A stretch of 64,000 nt of DNA from Flammeovirgaceae bacterium (lineage in GTDB: Bacteria; Bacteroidota; Bacteroidia; Cytophagales; Cyclobacteriaceae). The notes beneath the pieces are model-generated. The model had not been told where the DNA came from. It searched no databases and was given only the letters and a program-made list of their open reading frames with translations. The stretch lies in the NCBI GenBank assembly GCA_016712035.1, contig JADJRT010000012.1:70593-134592 (forward strand). Direction: 5' to 3'. Numbering within the stretch: the first letter of the stretch is position 1; each line of letters opens with the position of its first letter. Shown here piece by piece: positions 31,168-37,999 of the stretch. The position numbers were made by a program, and so were the translations under genes.

Positions 31168-31587
31168 ATGAAGATAGTATTAATTTCTTTTGTTTTTATA
31201 GCCTTGAGCTGCGCAACCTCTCAGAACCAAACGACAAAAGAGGGATCGATAAACCGACCATCAACAAATCAAGTATCGGCAACAAATCCAAGCTTATCGC
31301 TAGCCGACTACCTAAAGAGAATTCCGGGCGTTCAAATTGTTGAGAGTGGTGGCGGAAATATTGAGGTTTTGGTTAGAGGAAATAACACCGTGAATGATCA
31401 GCGCGAACCTCTTTTTGTCATAAATGGGGTTAACGTTGGTTTTGGATATGAAAATGCCGCGCCTTTAGTTGCCGTAAGTGATATTGATTACGTTCGTGTT
31501 TTGAAGTCGGGTAGCGAAACGGCCCAGTACGGCATGCAGGGAACCAATGGAGTTATTTTGATAACAACAAAGAAGGGAAATAAGTAA
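31168..31587 (+). CDS. Plug-domain-only lipoprotein
   Basis: A 139-residue lipoprotein with lipobox FIALSCATS. After a low-complexity linker the mature part is a complete TonB-receptor plug domain: LADYLKRIPGVQIVESGG, VLVRGNNTV, PLFVINGVNVG, DIDYVRVLKSGSETAQYG and GTNGVILITTKKG. There is no beta-barrel; the gene ends right after the plug. It may plug or assist a SusC-like pore encoded elsewhere, or act as a peptidase-like or adhesion lipoprotein; none is shown. A short palindrome (AGTTTATGTAAACT, 31139-31152) lies just upstream. Confidence 0.8.
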   Translation: MKIVLISFVFIALSCATSQNQTTKEGSINRPSTNQVSATNPSLSLADYLKRIPGVQIVESGGGNIEVLVRGNNTVNDQREPLFVINGVNVGFGYENAAPLVAVSDIDYVRVLKSGSETAQYGMQGTNGVILITTKKGNK

Positions 31588-31645
31588 AAATCAAATTCTT
31601 GTATAAAGACTTACAATCTGATTATCCTGCCTGTTTTAATAAGGT

Positions 31646-31812
31646 TTAGAACGGAAAAACAGAACTATTCAAGGTATTGATAAGTGATGTAAATTTTGTT
31701 TTGCCGTATGCGATTGGCTTGTGCTCTTTTAGTCTTTCAGGAAACGAAACAGTGCTGCCAACGTAAAACTTATTAAGTTTCTTACTGAAGATGATGTAGC
31801 AGTATGATTCCA
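31646..31812 (-). pseudogene. GIY-YIG endonuclease remnant
   Basis: Reading the minus strand gives SYCYIIFSKKLNKFYVGST then FPERLKEHKPIAYGKTKFTS. These are the GIY-YIG core (YIIF...YVGS), the Arg of ERLKEH and the KFT segment that small orphan GIY-YIG proteins share. After KFTS the similarity stops and a stop codon follows at 31646. No good start codon was found. It is a truncated gene, or a full gene broken by an indel, next to the tRNA repeat cluster. The core pattern is clear; activity is unlikely. Confidence 0.65.
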
Positions 31813-31824
31813 AGGTGGAGAGTG

Positions 31825-31859
31825 AAAAAATGGGCCCTCCCGATAGCTATCGGGAGGGC
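31825..31859 (-). terminator. Palindromic terminator after tRNA, made from the repeat palindrome
   Basis: Bases 31834-31859 are a perfect 26-base palindrome with core CCCGATAGCTATCGGG. On the minus strand it is followed by CCCA and six T (31830-31825), giving a strong intrinsic terminator 17 bases after the tRNA 3' end. Its flanks GATCGTGCCC and GGGCCCA copy the 3' part of the tRNA itself (31888-31897 and 31878-31884). Confidence 0.8.
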
Positions 31860-31876
31860 ACGATCACTAAAATGAG

Positions 31877-31950
31877 TGGGCCCAGCTGGGCACGATCCAG
31901 CGACCCCTTGATTATGAGTCAAGTGCTCTAACCAGCTGAGCTATGGGCGC
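31877..31950 (-). tRNA. tRNA-Ile2 (CAT anticodon, lysidine type), with odd T-loop
   Basis: A 74-base cloverleaf on the minus strand. D-stem GCTC/GAGC with GG in the loop. Anticodon stem CTTGA/TCAAG, loop CTCATAA (anticodon CAT). Variable GGGTC. T-stem GCTGG/CCAGC and acceptor strands GCGCCCA and TGGGCCC, no CCA encoded. The CTCATAA loop followed by GGTCGCTGG matches E. coli ileX-type tRNA-Ile2, whose C34 is changed to lysidine by TilS, rather than tRNA-Met. Odd points: a C2-C71 mismatch in the acceptor, and a T-loop ATCGTGC where TTCGANN is normal, so positions 54 and 58 read A and T. It may be functional with sequencing errors, or decaying. Confidence 0.75.
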
Positions 31951-32004
31951 CTCTTAGGAGTCGAGTGCTCTAACCTCCCTTCCAGATAGCTATCGGGAAG
32001 GGAG
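31951..32004 (-). repeat. tRNA fragment joined to palindrome (copy B)
   Basis: On the minus strand a 30-base palindrome (31975-32004, one mismatched pair, core GATAGCTATC) runs directly into GGTTAGAGCACTCGACTC (31958-31975), which matches the D-loop and anticodon-arm start of the neighbouring tRNA. The fragment abuts the 5' end of the full tRNA at 31950. The 5' acceptor part is replaced by the palindrome. Confidence 0.7.
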
Positions 32005-32035
32005 AGCCAAGGGCTCTCATTATTCATAATAAAAC

Positions 32036-32073
32036 TCCAATCGTTATCGGAGAGTCGAGAGCTATGAGCCCTC
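32036..32073 (-). repeat. tRNA 5'-end-like fragment with degenerate palindrome (copy C)
   Basis: The minus strand reads GGGCTCATAGCTC, close to the tRNA start GGGCCCATAGCTC, then TCCGATAACGATTGGA, which looks like a decayed form of the CCCGATAGCTATCGGG palindrome. Weaker match than the other copies. Confidence 0.4.
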
Positions 32074-32092
32074 TTCAATATTTTAAAAACTT

Positions 32093-32177
32093 CCTGAATC
32101 GTTTTTCAGGATAGCGATCCCTTGATTATGAGTCAAGTGCTCTAACCAACTGTCCCGATAGCTATCGGAATGGGCCC
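32093..32177 (-). repeat. Broken tRNA-Ile2 copy with palindrome inserted in D-arm (copy A)
   Basis: Minus strand: GGGCCCAT (32177-32170, acceptor), then the palindrome TCCGATAGCTATCGGGA (32169-32153), then CAGTTGGTTAGAGCACTTGA and the intact CTCATAA anticodon loop to about 32114. The T-arm and 3' acceptor are missing; in their place lies a small hairpin, CCTGAA/TTCAGG (32093-32110). The insertion point coincides with the ATAGCT of the tRNA itself. Not a functional tRNA. Confidence 0.7.
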
Positions 32178-32265
32178 TCTTTGAAATGGCTAACCAACTA
32201 TATTTGAAGTCAGTTATTAATTGGGAGTGCAATTTTACATATTTGAACGTTAATACACAATCCGT

Positions 32266-32886
32266 TTGGCGCCTGCAGGAATTAAAAATATCATTTTCGA
32301 TTTAGGGGGAGTAATAATCAACCTTTCGGTGGAAAAAACACATCAGGCTTTTGCCGCGCTTAGTGGAATGTCTGTAGAGGAGATTAAATCTATTGTCCAT
32401 CAGGGTGCCTATTTTCATGATTATGAAAGAGGACTTATCTCTGATGCAGAATTCAGAATGCACTTGCGGCAATCGTTAAATTTACAAGTATCCGATGCCC
32501 AATTAGATGCCGCCTGGAATGCGATGTTACTGGACATACCGATGGAACGTATTGATTTACTGGTACGTTTGAAAGAGAAATTTTCAATTTATCTGCTAAG
32601 CAACACCAACAACATTCATCTCCAAAGCTTTAATGGTATCGTACAAAACCTTACGGGCCAATCGGCTATTGATAATTATTTTCACAGGGCGTACTATTCG
32701 CACCTGCTTAAATTAAGCAAGCCCGATGTGGCCATTTATAACCATGTACTTTTGCAAAATAGTTTAGAGCCGGAATCAACAATTTTTTTAGATGATAACA
32801 AAGATAACCTGATAGGTGCAAACAAGGCTGGCATTAAAACGTTTCATGTTCAATATCCCGATCAGATTTTTTCACTTTTTCCATGA
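32266..32886 (+). CDS. YihX-like HAD phosphatase
   Basis: A 206-residue cytosolic HAD hydrolase resembling E. coli YihX (alpha-D-glucose-1-phosphate phosphatase) along its length. Motif I is NIIFDLGGVI (nucleophile Asp; the second motif Asp is replaced, as in YihX). The cap region is GAYFHDYERGLISDAEF, motif II is YLLSNTNN, Lys motif KLSKPDVAIY and motif IV FLDDNKDNLIGAN. The first in-frame start is TTG at 32266; an ATG could have been lost upstream. Its stop overlaps the start of the site-2 protease gene (ATGA). Substrate inferred from similarity only. Confidence 0.85.
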   Translation: MAPAGIKNIIFDLGGVIINLSVEKTHQAFAALSGMSVEEIKSIVHQGAYFHDYERGLISDAEFRMHLRQSLNLQVSDAQLDAAWNAMLLDIPMERIDLLVRLKEKFSIYLLSNTNNIHLQSFNGIVQNLTGQSAIDNYFHRAYYSHLLKLSKPDVAIYNHVLLQNSLEPESTIFLDDNKDNLIGANKAGIKTFHVQYPDQIFSLFP

Positions 32887-34039
32887 ATTCGAAACTTAAG
32901 ACAGCACTCATTCATTCTTCTTTATTTATTGTAACCTTCATCACCACCACGTTGGCGGGTGCCGAATGGACGCATGGTAAATCGGTGTTGGTTAGTGGAT
33001 TTACCTGGCAGGATTTTATTCTGGCCTTCCGTATTCAATTTGTTTCTTAAGTATTCTAACCGCCCACGAGTTTGGTCACTACTTTACGGCCATTTATTAC
33101 CGCGTTCGTACTTCGTTACCGTATTACATTCCGCTGCCACCCATACCTATGATGTTAGGAACATTGGGTGCGCTCATCCGACTCAAGCAGCGGGTAAACT
33201 CCACACGCGAAAATTTTGATATTGGGATTGCAGGTCCACTGGCTGGGTTCGTTGTATCCCTTGGATTTTTATTTTATGGCTTTACCCATTTGCCACCGCC
33301 TGAATACATTTTTTCTATTCATCCTGAGTATGAACAATTTGGCCTTGACTATGCCAACTTTGTTTATGAGCCGGGATTCTTGCCGGAGGGATCATTGAAT
33401 GTATCCCTTGGGAAAAAATTTATTGTTTCTTTTTTTTGAAAAGTATGTAGCCGATCCGGCACGGGTTCCCAATATTCACGAGATCATTCATTATCCATTT
33501 TTGTTTGCCGGATTTTTATCCTTGATTTTTACCAGCATCAATTTGTTTCCTATCGGCCAATTGGATGGGGGGCATGTACTTTATGGATTGGTGGGGCACG
33601 CGTGGCATAAAAGAATTGCGGCTGTTGTTTTTCTTGCTTTCTTGTTTTATGCAGGCCTGGGGTTTGTTCATCCCAAAGATGGCATGGATGTTCTCCTGTA
33701 TAAAATTCCATTGTTCATTGGCTTTCTATATCTGGCTATGCGTGGCCTCGGATTATCCAATCGGGACACCTGGATGTATGCATTAGCACTATTTGCCACG
33801 CAATATATCATTGTAACAGTTTTTCCTGCCGCGCGAGGTATTCAGGCTGGTTGCTTTTTGCCTTTATTATTGGACGGTTTGTTGGCATTCAACATCCGCC
33901 ATCCGAAAACGAAGAGCCATTAAATCAGACCCGGGTAATTTTAGGTTGGATCGCGCTTATCATACTGATAATTTGTTTTGCGCCCAATCCACTTGAACTT
34001 GTTGAAATTATTGGGAGTTCGGATGTACAGAATAGCTAA
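32883..34039 (+). CDS. Site-2 protease family (M50) intramembrane metalloprotease, frameshifted
   Basis: About 385 residues over three breaks (~33046, ~33413, ~33845). Multi-helix membrane protein with zinc motif HEFGHYFTA (restored after the first break) and the second conserved motif PIGQLDGGHVLYG, whose Asp is the third zinc ligand. Members cleave membrane proteins within the bilayer, often in signalling or quality control. It starts inside the stop codon of the HAD gene, so it is co-translated with it. No anti-sigma factor gene is nearby, so its substrate is unknown. The corrected end at 34039 adds a last helix (GWIALIILIICFAPNPL). Confidence 0.82.
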
Positions 34040-34064
34040 CAGGCTTTAGTTAATTTCATCAACT

Positions 34065-36017
34065 TTAACGAATAACAACCTTGGTGCTTTTCCAGTAGTT
34101 GTTATGTAACGTGCGTAAAAGATATAAGCCGGGTGTAGGATTACGGATCGAAATCCGGGTGCCATCATTAACCTGCTCGGTTTCAATGGGAACTATTCTT
34201 CCCGTTACATCAAATAGTTTTACGTCATGTGCAACCATTGAAGTATAAAACACGCCTTCACCAGGATTTGGATAAACAGACACAACGGGTTGTTCCATCA
34301 CATTGGATATGGTGCCGCCATTCCCTTTACCAAAAATTGGCCGGATCATTAAACTCCCATTTAACAAAGTGTTCTGAACCCATGAGCCATTGATGTTTGA
34401 ATAGATCCTGTCACCTGAATCGGTGTTCTTATCCAGTCCCACCGCGATAATGGCTGAAGAGGTTTGTTCCCATCCAATGTAGAACTTGTCCTTTACACCA
34501 ATGGGCTCAACAAGTGGAATGCGCCAGAATTTGTTTTGCGTGTTTCGTTGAATGGGAATATTACCTTGAACAAGTATGTCAGAAACGTTGTTGGTAAGAT
34601 CTTTCAGAATTTTGAATTGAATGATCTGACTTGATTCATCACCAAAGCGAGGAAAATAAATATCGACCGCTACGAGCGTATCTGAGGCATCCGTTCTCAT
34701 CGTAAACTCATAGGCAAGTTGCGCCCCGGGTTGATTCAGTCCGGCACCATACTCTGCTTTGCCGTCATCATAAGCATAAAAATTAGAGAGCAAATAGGTG
34801 GCACTTAAACTATCATTATTTTTAAAGGTAATGGGATTAAATACATCAAAGTCATAATCTCCTTCTGTAGGGGTTTTAATTTTATCGTCTCCCGTATCGA
34901 ATCCAACCGTTAACTTAATATGAATAGAATCAGCAGTGGCATCAAAGGTTAAAGGATCTGGAATAGTTTGCAGTGTTACAACACGATTTTGATTGAAGGT
35001 TAGTTCACTCCCGATGTTAACATTGATATCGAGCGGGGTTGTAAGTACAACCGGAGTATCAGTACCTTTTACCATCGTGATAATTGCCTCCGAACTATAA
35101 CTCACCGGTTGTCCATTTCCAGCTACTTGATCTTGCCTCAAATTAGTAATGGATATAGATGGTTGGCTTAAGTTATCGATCGTGTTTGAAAAAAAATGGG
35201 TTACAGGCATAGATCGATAATCTGTGAAAAGCCCTGTGAGAGGCGTGGTAATAGCACGATCGGGAAACAATGGAAATACCGGACTGGTTTGTGATTTTCC
35301 ATTGTTGATATAAATGTAATCTACCTGCCAGGTATCGTATGGGCCTGATAATCGGGCAAAGTTTTGAACGCGGAATTGAAAGTTATCAAAAAAATATTTA
35401 CTGTCGGTAATTGGAATAGTGACGGCAACAAATTGTTCGCTGGATAAAGTACCATCGTTTTCTATCGACCATATTTCATCCCAGACGTTCATAGAATTTT
35501 TAAATGAAAGTGAAAGTTTGTCACCCGGATCAGGTGCTTCGCCATTTCCTTTAAACTCATAAAAAAATGTCATGGCAATGCTAGCTTGTTGAGCCGGATC
35601 AACCAGGTCCATGCGTATGGGTGTCGAAATCAATTTATCGGCATAACCTTTAGCGAGAATATCATTTACATTGTAGGGCTTTCCTAACGAATCGAGCCCA
35701 TCGAACGTAGCAACATTGAGTGAAGGGGGATTGATTCCCATACCCTCATTAACCCACACAGATTGGCCCGTACTGCCAAAGCGTGGGATCTGCATATCCA
35801 TTACGGATGCTTGAAAAATCATCCCAGAAAGGAAGAGTATTGGAGTTATATCCTGCGTGCGTGCGTTGTAATATTTAGACGCTGAAAATTCCTTTTGAAT
35901 AGGCACCATCACAAACTGACAAACGCCACCAATGGAGAATGTTAAAAGCAGAATAGTGTAAACTATCCGATTCACAGGATTGATGTTAGTTGTTAGTTTC
36001 CTCCAGTTCTTCGCCAT
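34065..36017 (-). CDS. T9SS type A cargo protein
   Basis: About 650 residues. Start ATG at 36017, overlapping the PASTA gene by 32 bases; a signal peptide (VNRIVYTILLLTFSIGGVCQ) follows. The C-terminus has the type A sorting domain: VSVYPNPGEGVFY, VKLFDVTGRIV and PTPGLYLLRTL. The body is a series of beta-sandwich segments. Between about 35835 and 35775 the reading is out of register; removing a compensating pair of indels restores PFWDDFSSIRNGYADPTLW, the usual motif of this family. Surface-exposed by T9SS; function unknown. Grouped with ddl and PASTA on the same strand. Confidence 0.8.
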   Translation of the reverse strand: MAKNWRKLTTNINPVNRIVYTILLLTFSIGGVCQFVMVPIQKEFSASKYYNARTQDITPILFLSGMIFQASVMDMQIPRFGSTGQSVWVNEGMGINPPSLNVATFDGLDSLGKPYNVNDILAKGYADKLISTPIRMDLVDPAQQASIAMTFFYEFKGNGEAPDPGDKLSLSFKNSMNVWDEIWSIENDGTLSSEQFVAVTIPITDSKYFFDNFQFRVQNFARLSGPYDTWQVDYIYINNGKSQTSPVFPLFPDRAITTPLTGLFTDYRSMPVTHFFSNTIDNLSQPSISITNLRQDQVAGNGQPVSYSSEAIITMVKGTDTPVVLTTPLDINVNIGSELTFNQNRVVTLQTIPDPLTFDATADSIHIKLTVGFDTGDDKIKTPTEGDYDFDVFNPITFKNNDSLSATYLLSNFYAYDDGKAEYGAGLNQPGAQLAYEFTMRTDASDTLVAVDIYFPRFGDESSQIIQFKILKDLTNNVSDILVQGNIPIQRNTQNKFWRIPLVEPIGVKDKFYIGWEQTSSAIIAVGLDKNTDSGDRIYSNINGSWVQNTLLNGSLMIRPIFGKGNGGTISNVMEQPVVSVYPNPGEGVFYTSMVAHDVKLFDVTGRIVPIETEQVNDGTRISIRNPTPGLYLLRTLHNNYWKSTKVVIR

Positions 36018-36822
36018 CCGTTTCTTCGTCTTCTGTTTCTTCAGGCTCAACAAAACCTTTAGGCCCTATCCACAAGTCAACGGGATCACCTACGCGCACG
36101 GAATCACCGGCTAATGGATATTGTTTATAAACGAATGGCTCCATGCCCGTAGTATCTATGCCTACCGGGATTTGAATAGTACCGAGGTGCAAGTTCCAAC
36201 CCATAAGTTTAAACTTGGCTGTTTCGAGTGCGTCTCCCAAAAGGTTTCCAATTTTAAAATCGGCTAGTCCATTGCCATCGCCTACGACTAAATCGATGAT
36301 GGCACCTTTGGTTATACGGGTACCGGGTTCAATTTTTTTTCCTTCGTACCGCATTTCCTTTACCAGATTTCGAAAGGGGCTGGGTTCATAATAAATGCGG
36401 CCTCGTTTTAGCTCAATGCTTTTTAAAACTACTTCGGCATTCACCAGAGATCGATCTACCAAATCGGGGATGGGTAAAGTAGGCGGGGTGATCCGATTGA
36501 GCGATACATAAATAACCCGGTTGATTTTTACCTGCGACCCAGCCTGTGGAAATTGCCGTAATACAGCTAAGGGCGGATACTCGGAGGAATAAGCAGAATC
36601 ATTAACCGTATATCGAAGATCATGTTGTGTTAAAAATGTTTCCAGTTCTTCCAGATTCATGCCTTTGAGTTCGGGCACCGTAATGGACTCGCCATGATTT
36701 GTAACAGCCGGTAGATAGATATAAAAATATACGATGGCGATTATAAAAATTGTACTGAGTGTGATACCTAGACTAATCAGTAAACCACCTAACGAACTAC
36801 TTTTAAAAAAACTAAACTTCAT
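35986..36822 (-). CDS. Membrane-anchored PASTA-domain protein
   Basis: A 278-residue protein with one N-terminal helix (GGLLISLGITLSTIFIIAIV) and three PASTA units: from ITVPELKGMNLEEL, from LPIPDLVDRSLVNAEVV and from DFKIGNLLGDALETAKF. It ends in an acidic tail (EETEDEETDGEELEE). PASTA domains bind peptidoglycan or muropeptides. It has no kinase or penicillin-binding domain, unlike PknB or PBP2x. It lies three bases after ddl, which makes the D-Ala-D-Ala end of the muropeptide, so a cell-wall role is likely. Frame intact. Confidence 0.85.
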   Translation of the reverse strand: MKFSFFKSSSLGGLLISLGITLSTIFIIAIVYFYIYLPAVTNHGESITVPELKGMNLEELETFLTQHDLRYTVNDSAYSSEYPPLAVLRQFPQAGSQVKINRVIYVSLNRITPPTLPIPDLVDRSLVNAEVVLKSIELKRGRIYYEPSPFRNLVKEMRYEGKKIEPGTRITKGAIIDLVVGDGNGLADFKIGNLLGDALETAKFKLMGWNLHLGTIQIPVGIDTTGMEPFVYKQYPLAGDSVRVGDPVDLWIGPKGFVEPEETEDEETDGEELEETNN

Positions 36823-36825
36823 TTA

Positions 36826-37905
36826 TTAAAAGTTTAAAGCTGATTGATAATCCCGCACAATGCGTTTCGACTTTTCATATCGGTGTGTTGCTAACTGTGC
36901 TAATCGGGAAATTAATTCTGTAAATGAAATGCCGCGCTCTTTCCACATCATCGGAAACATGCTGGAGTTGGTAAAGCCGGGTATCGTATTGATTTCGTTC
37001 ACGTAAACATCTCCCTTTTCAGTGAGAAATAAATCTACTCGGGAGAAATCTTCACATCCGAGTGCCTGATAGGCGCGTATAGAGATTGACCTTATTTTTT
37101 CTGCACTTTCCAAATCCATTTTGGCTGGCACATCAATAGAAACAGCTGCCCCATCTACGTACTTGGCATCGAAAGTATAAAACTCATACTTGCTGCTGAT
37201 AATAATTTCACCCGGCATGGAAGCCTGGGCCGGAGCATTGCCTAGTATGGCGCATTCAATCTCTCTTCCTGAAATAAACTCTTCAAACAAAACGCAATCA
37301 TCGTATCGGTACGATTCTTTTAAGGCTTCAGTAAACTCTTCCTTGGATTTTACTTTTGAAACGCCCACGGATGAACCCAGACTAGCGGCTTTCACCATGA
37401 ATGGCAAGCCCACGTGATTTACCACCTCATCAAAAGTGAATTGTTTTTCATCTGAATAATAGGAGTAAATGAACTTGTTTACGGGCAGTCCCGCTTCCTT
37501 GAGCAGACGCTTGGCAACCAGTTTACTCATGGACATGGCCGAACCGGCTACACCAGTACCAATCATGGGCAGATCCATCGCTTTGAGTAACCCTTGAATA
37601 CTACCATCTTCACCATCGGTTCCATGTAAAACCGGAAAGACGAGGTCAACAGAAAAAGATTTCCCTGATTCGGTAATGAATGTGGGATTAGCAGGATTTA
37701 AGTGCAGCGATAATTTTTCTCCGGCTTCAATCTCTTTGGTAATATCCTGAGTTTTATACCAGGTTCCTTGAAGCGAAATGCCAATGGGTATGGGCTCAAA
37801 AAGGTTCCGATCGATATATTGAAAAATATTACGGGCCGAGTTAATAGACACTCCGTGTTCTACCGATCGGCCTCCATACAGTATGGCAATTTTCTTTTTA
37901 CTCAT
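36826..37905 (-). CDS. ddl: D-alanine--D-alanine ligase
   Basis: A 359-residue ATP-grasp enzyme joining two D-Ala for peptidoglycan precursor synthesis. Motifs: start KKKIAILYGGRSVEHGVSI, PVLHGTDGEDGSIQGLL, PFMVKAASLGSSVGVSKV (ATP loop), CVLFEEFISGREIECAIL and VNEINTIPGFTNSSMFP (metal ligands Glu and Asn). Length and motif order are typical for Ddl. Cytoplasmic. First gene of the ddl-PASTA-cargo cluster. Frame intact and the annotation is firm. Confidence 0.95.
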   Translation of the reverse strand: MSKKKIAILYGGRSVEHGVSINSARNIFQYIDRNLFEPIPIGISLQGTWYKTQDITKEIEAGEKLSLHLNPANPTFITESGKSFSVDLVFPVLHGTDGEDGSIQGLLKAMDLPMIGTGVAGSAMSMSKLVAKRLLKEAGLPVNKFIYSYYSDEKQFTFDEVVNHVGLPFMVKAASLGSSVGVSKVKSKEEFTEALKESYRYDDCVLFEEFISGREIECAILGNAPAQASMPGEIIISSKYEFYTFDAKYVDGAAVSIDVPAKMDLESAEKIRSISIRAYQALGCEDFSRVDLFLTEKGDVYVNEINTIPGFTNSSMFPMMWKERGISFTELISRLAQLATHRYEKSKRIVRDYQSALNF

Positions 37906-37999
37906 CCGTTAAATTAATACCCCAAAGATGTTCACGTTTAACTGGATTTCCACTATGAAAGTATGTAAAATCACATAAAATCCGATAGGATTTCTCAGA

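Noticed and set aside
31877..31950. Reading the CAT anticodon tRNA as tRNA-Met
   Set aside because: Loop CTCATAA and the following GGTCGCTGG match lysidine-type tRNA-Ile2, not elongator or initiator Met.
31800..32180. CRISPR array
   Set aside because: The repeats are palindromes and tRNA pieces with irregular spacing, not identical repeats with unique spacers; no cas genes.
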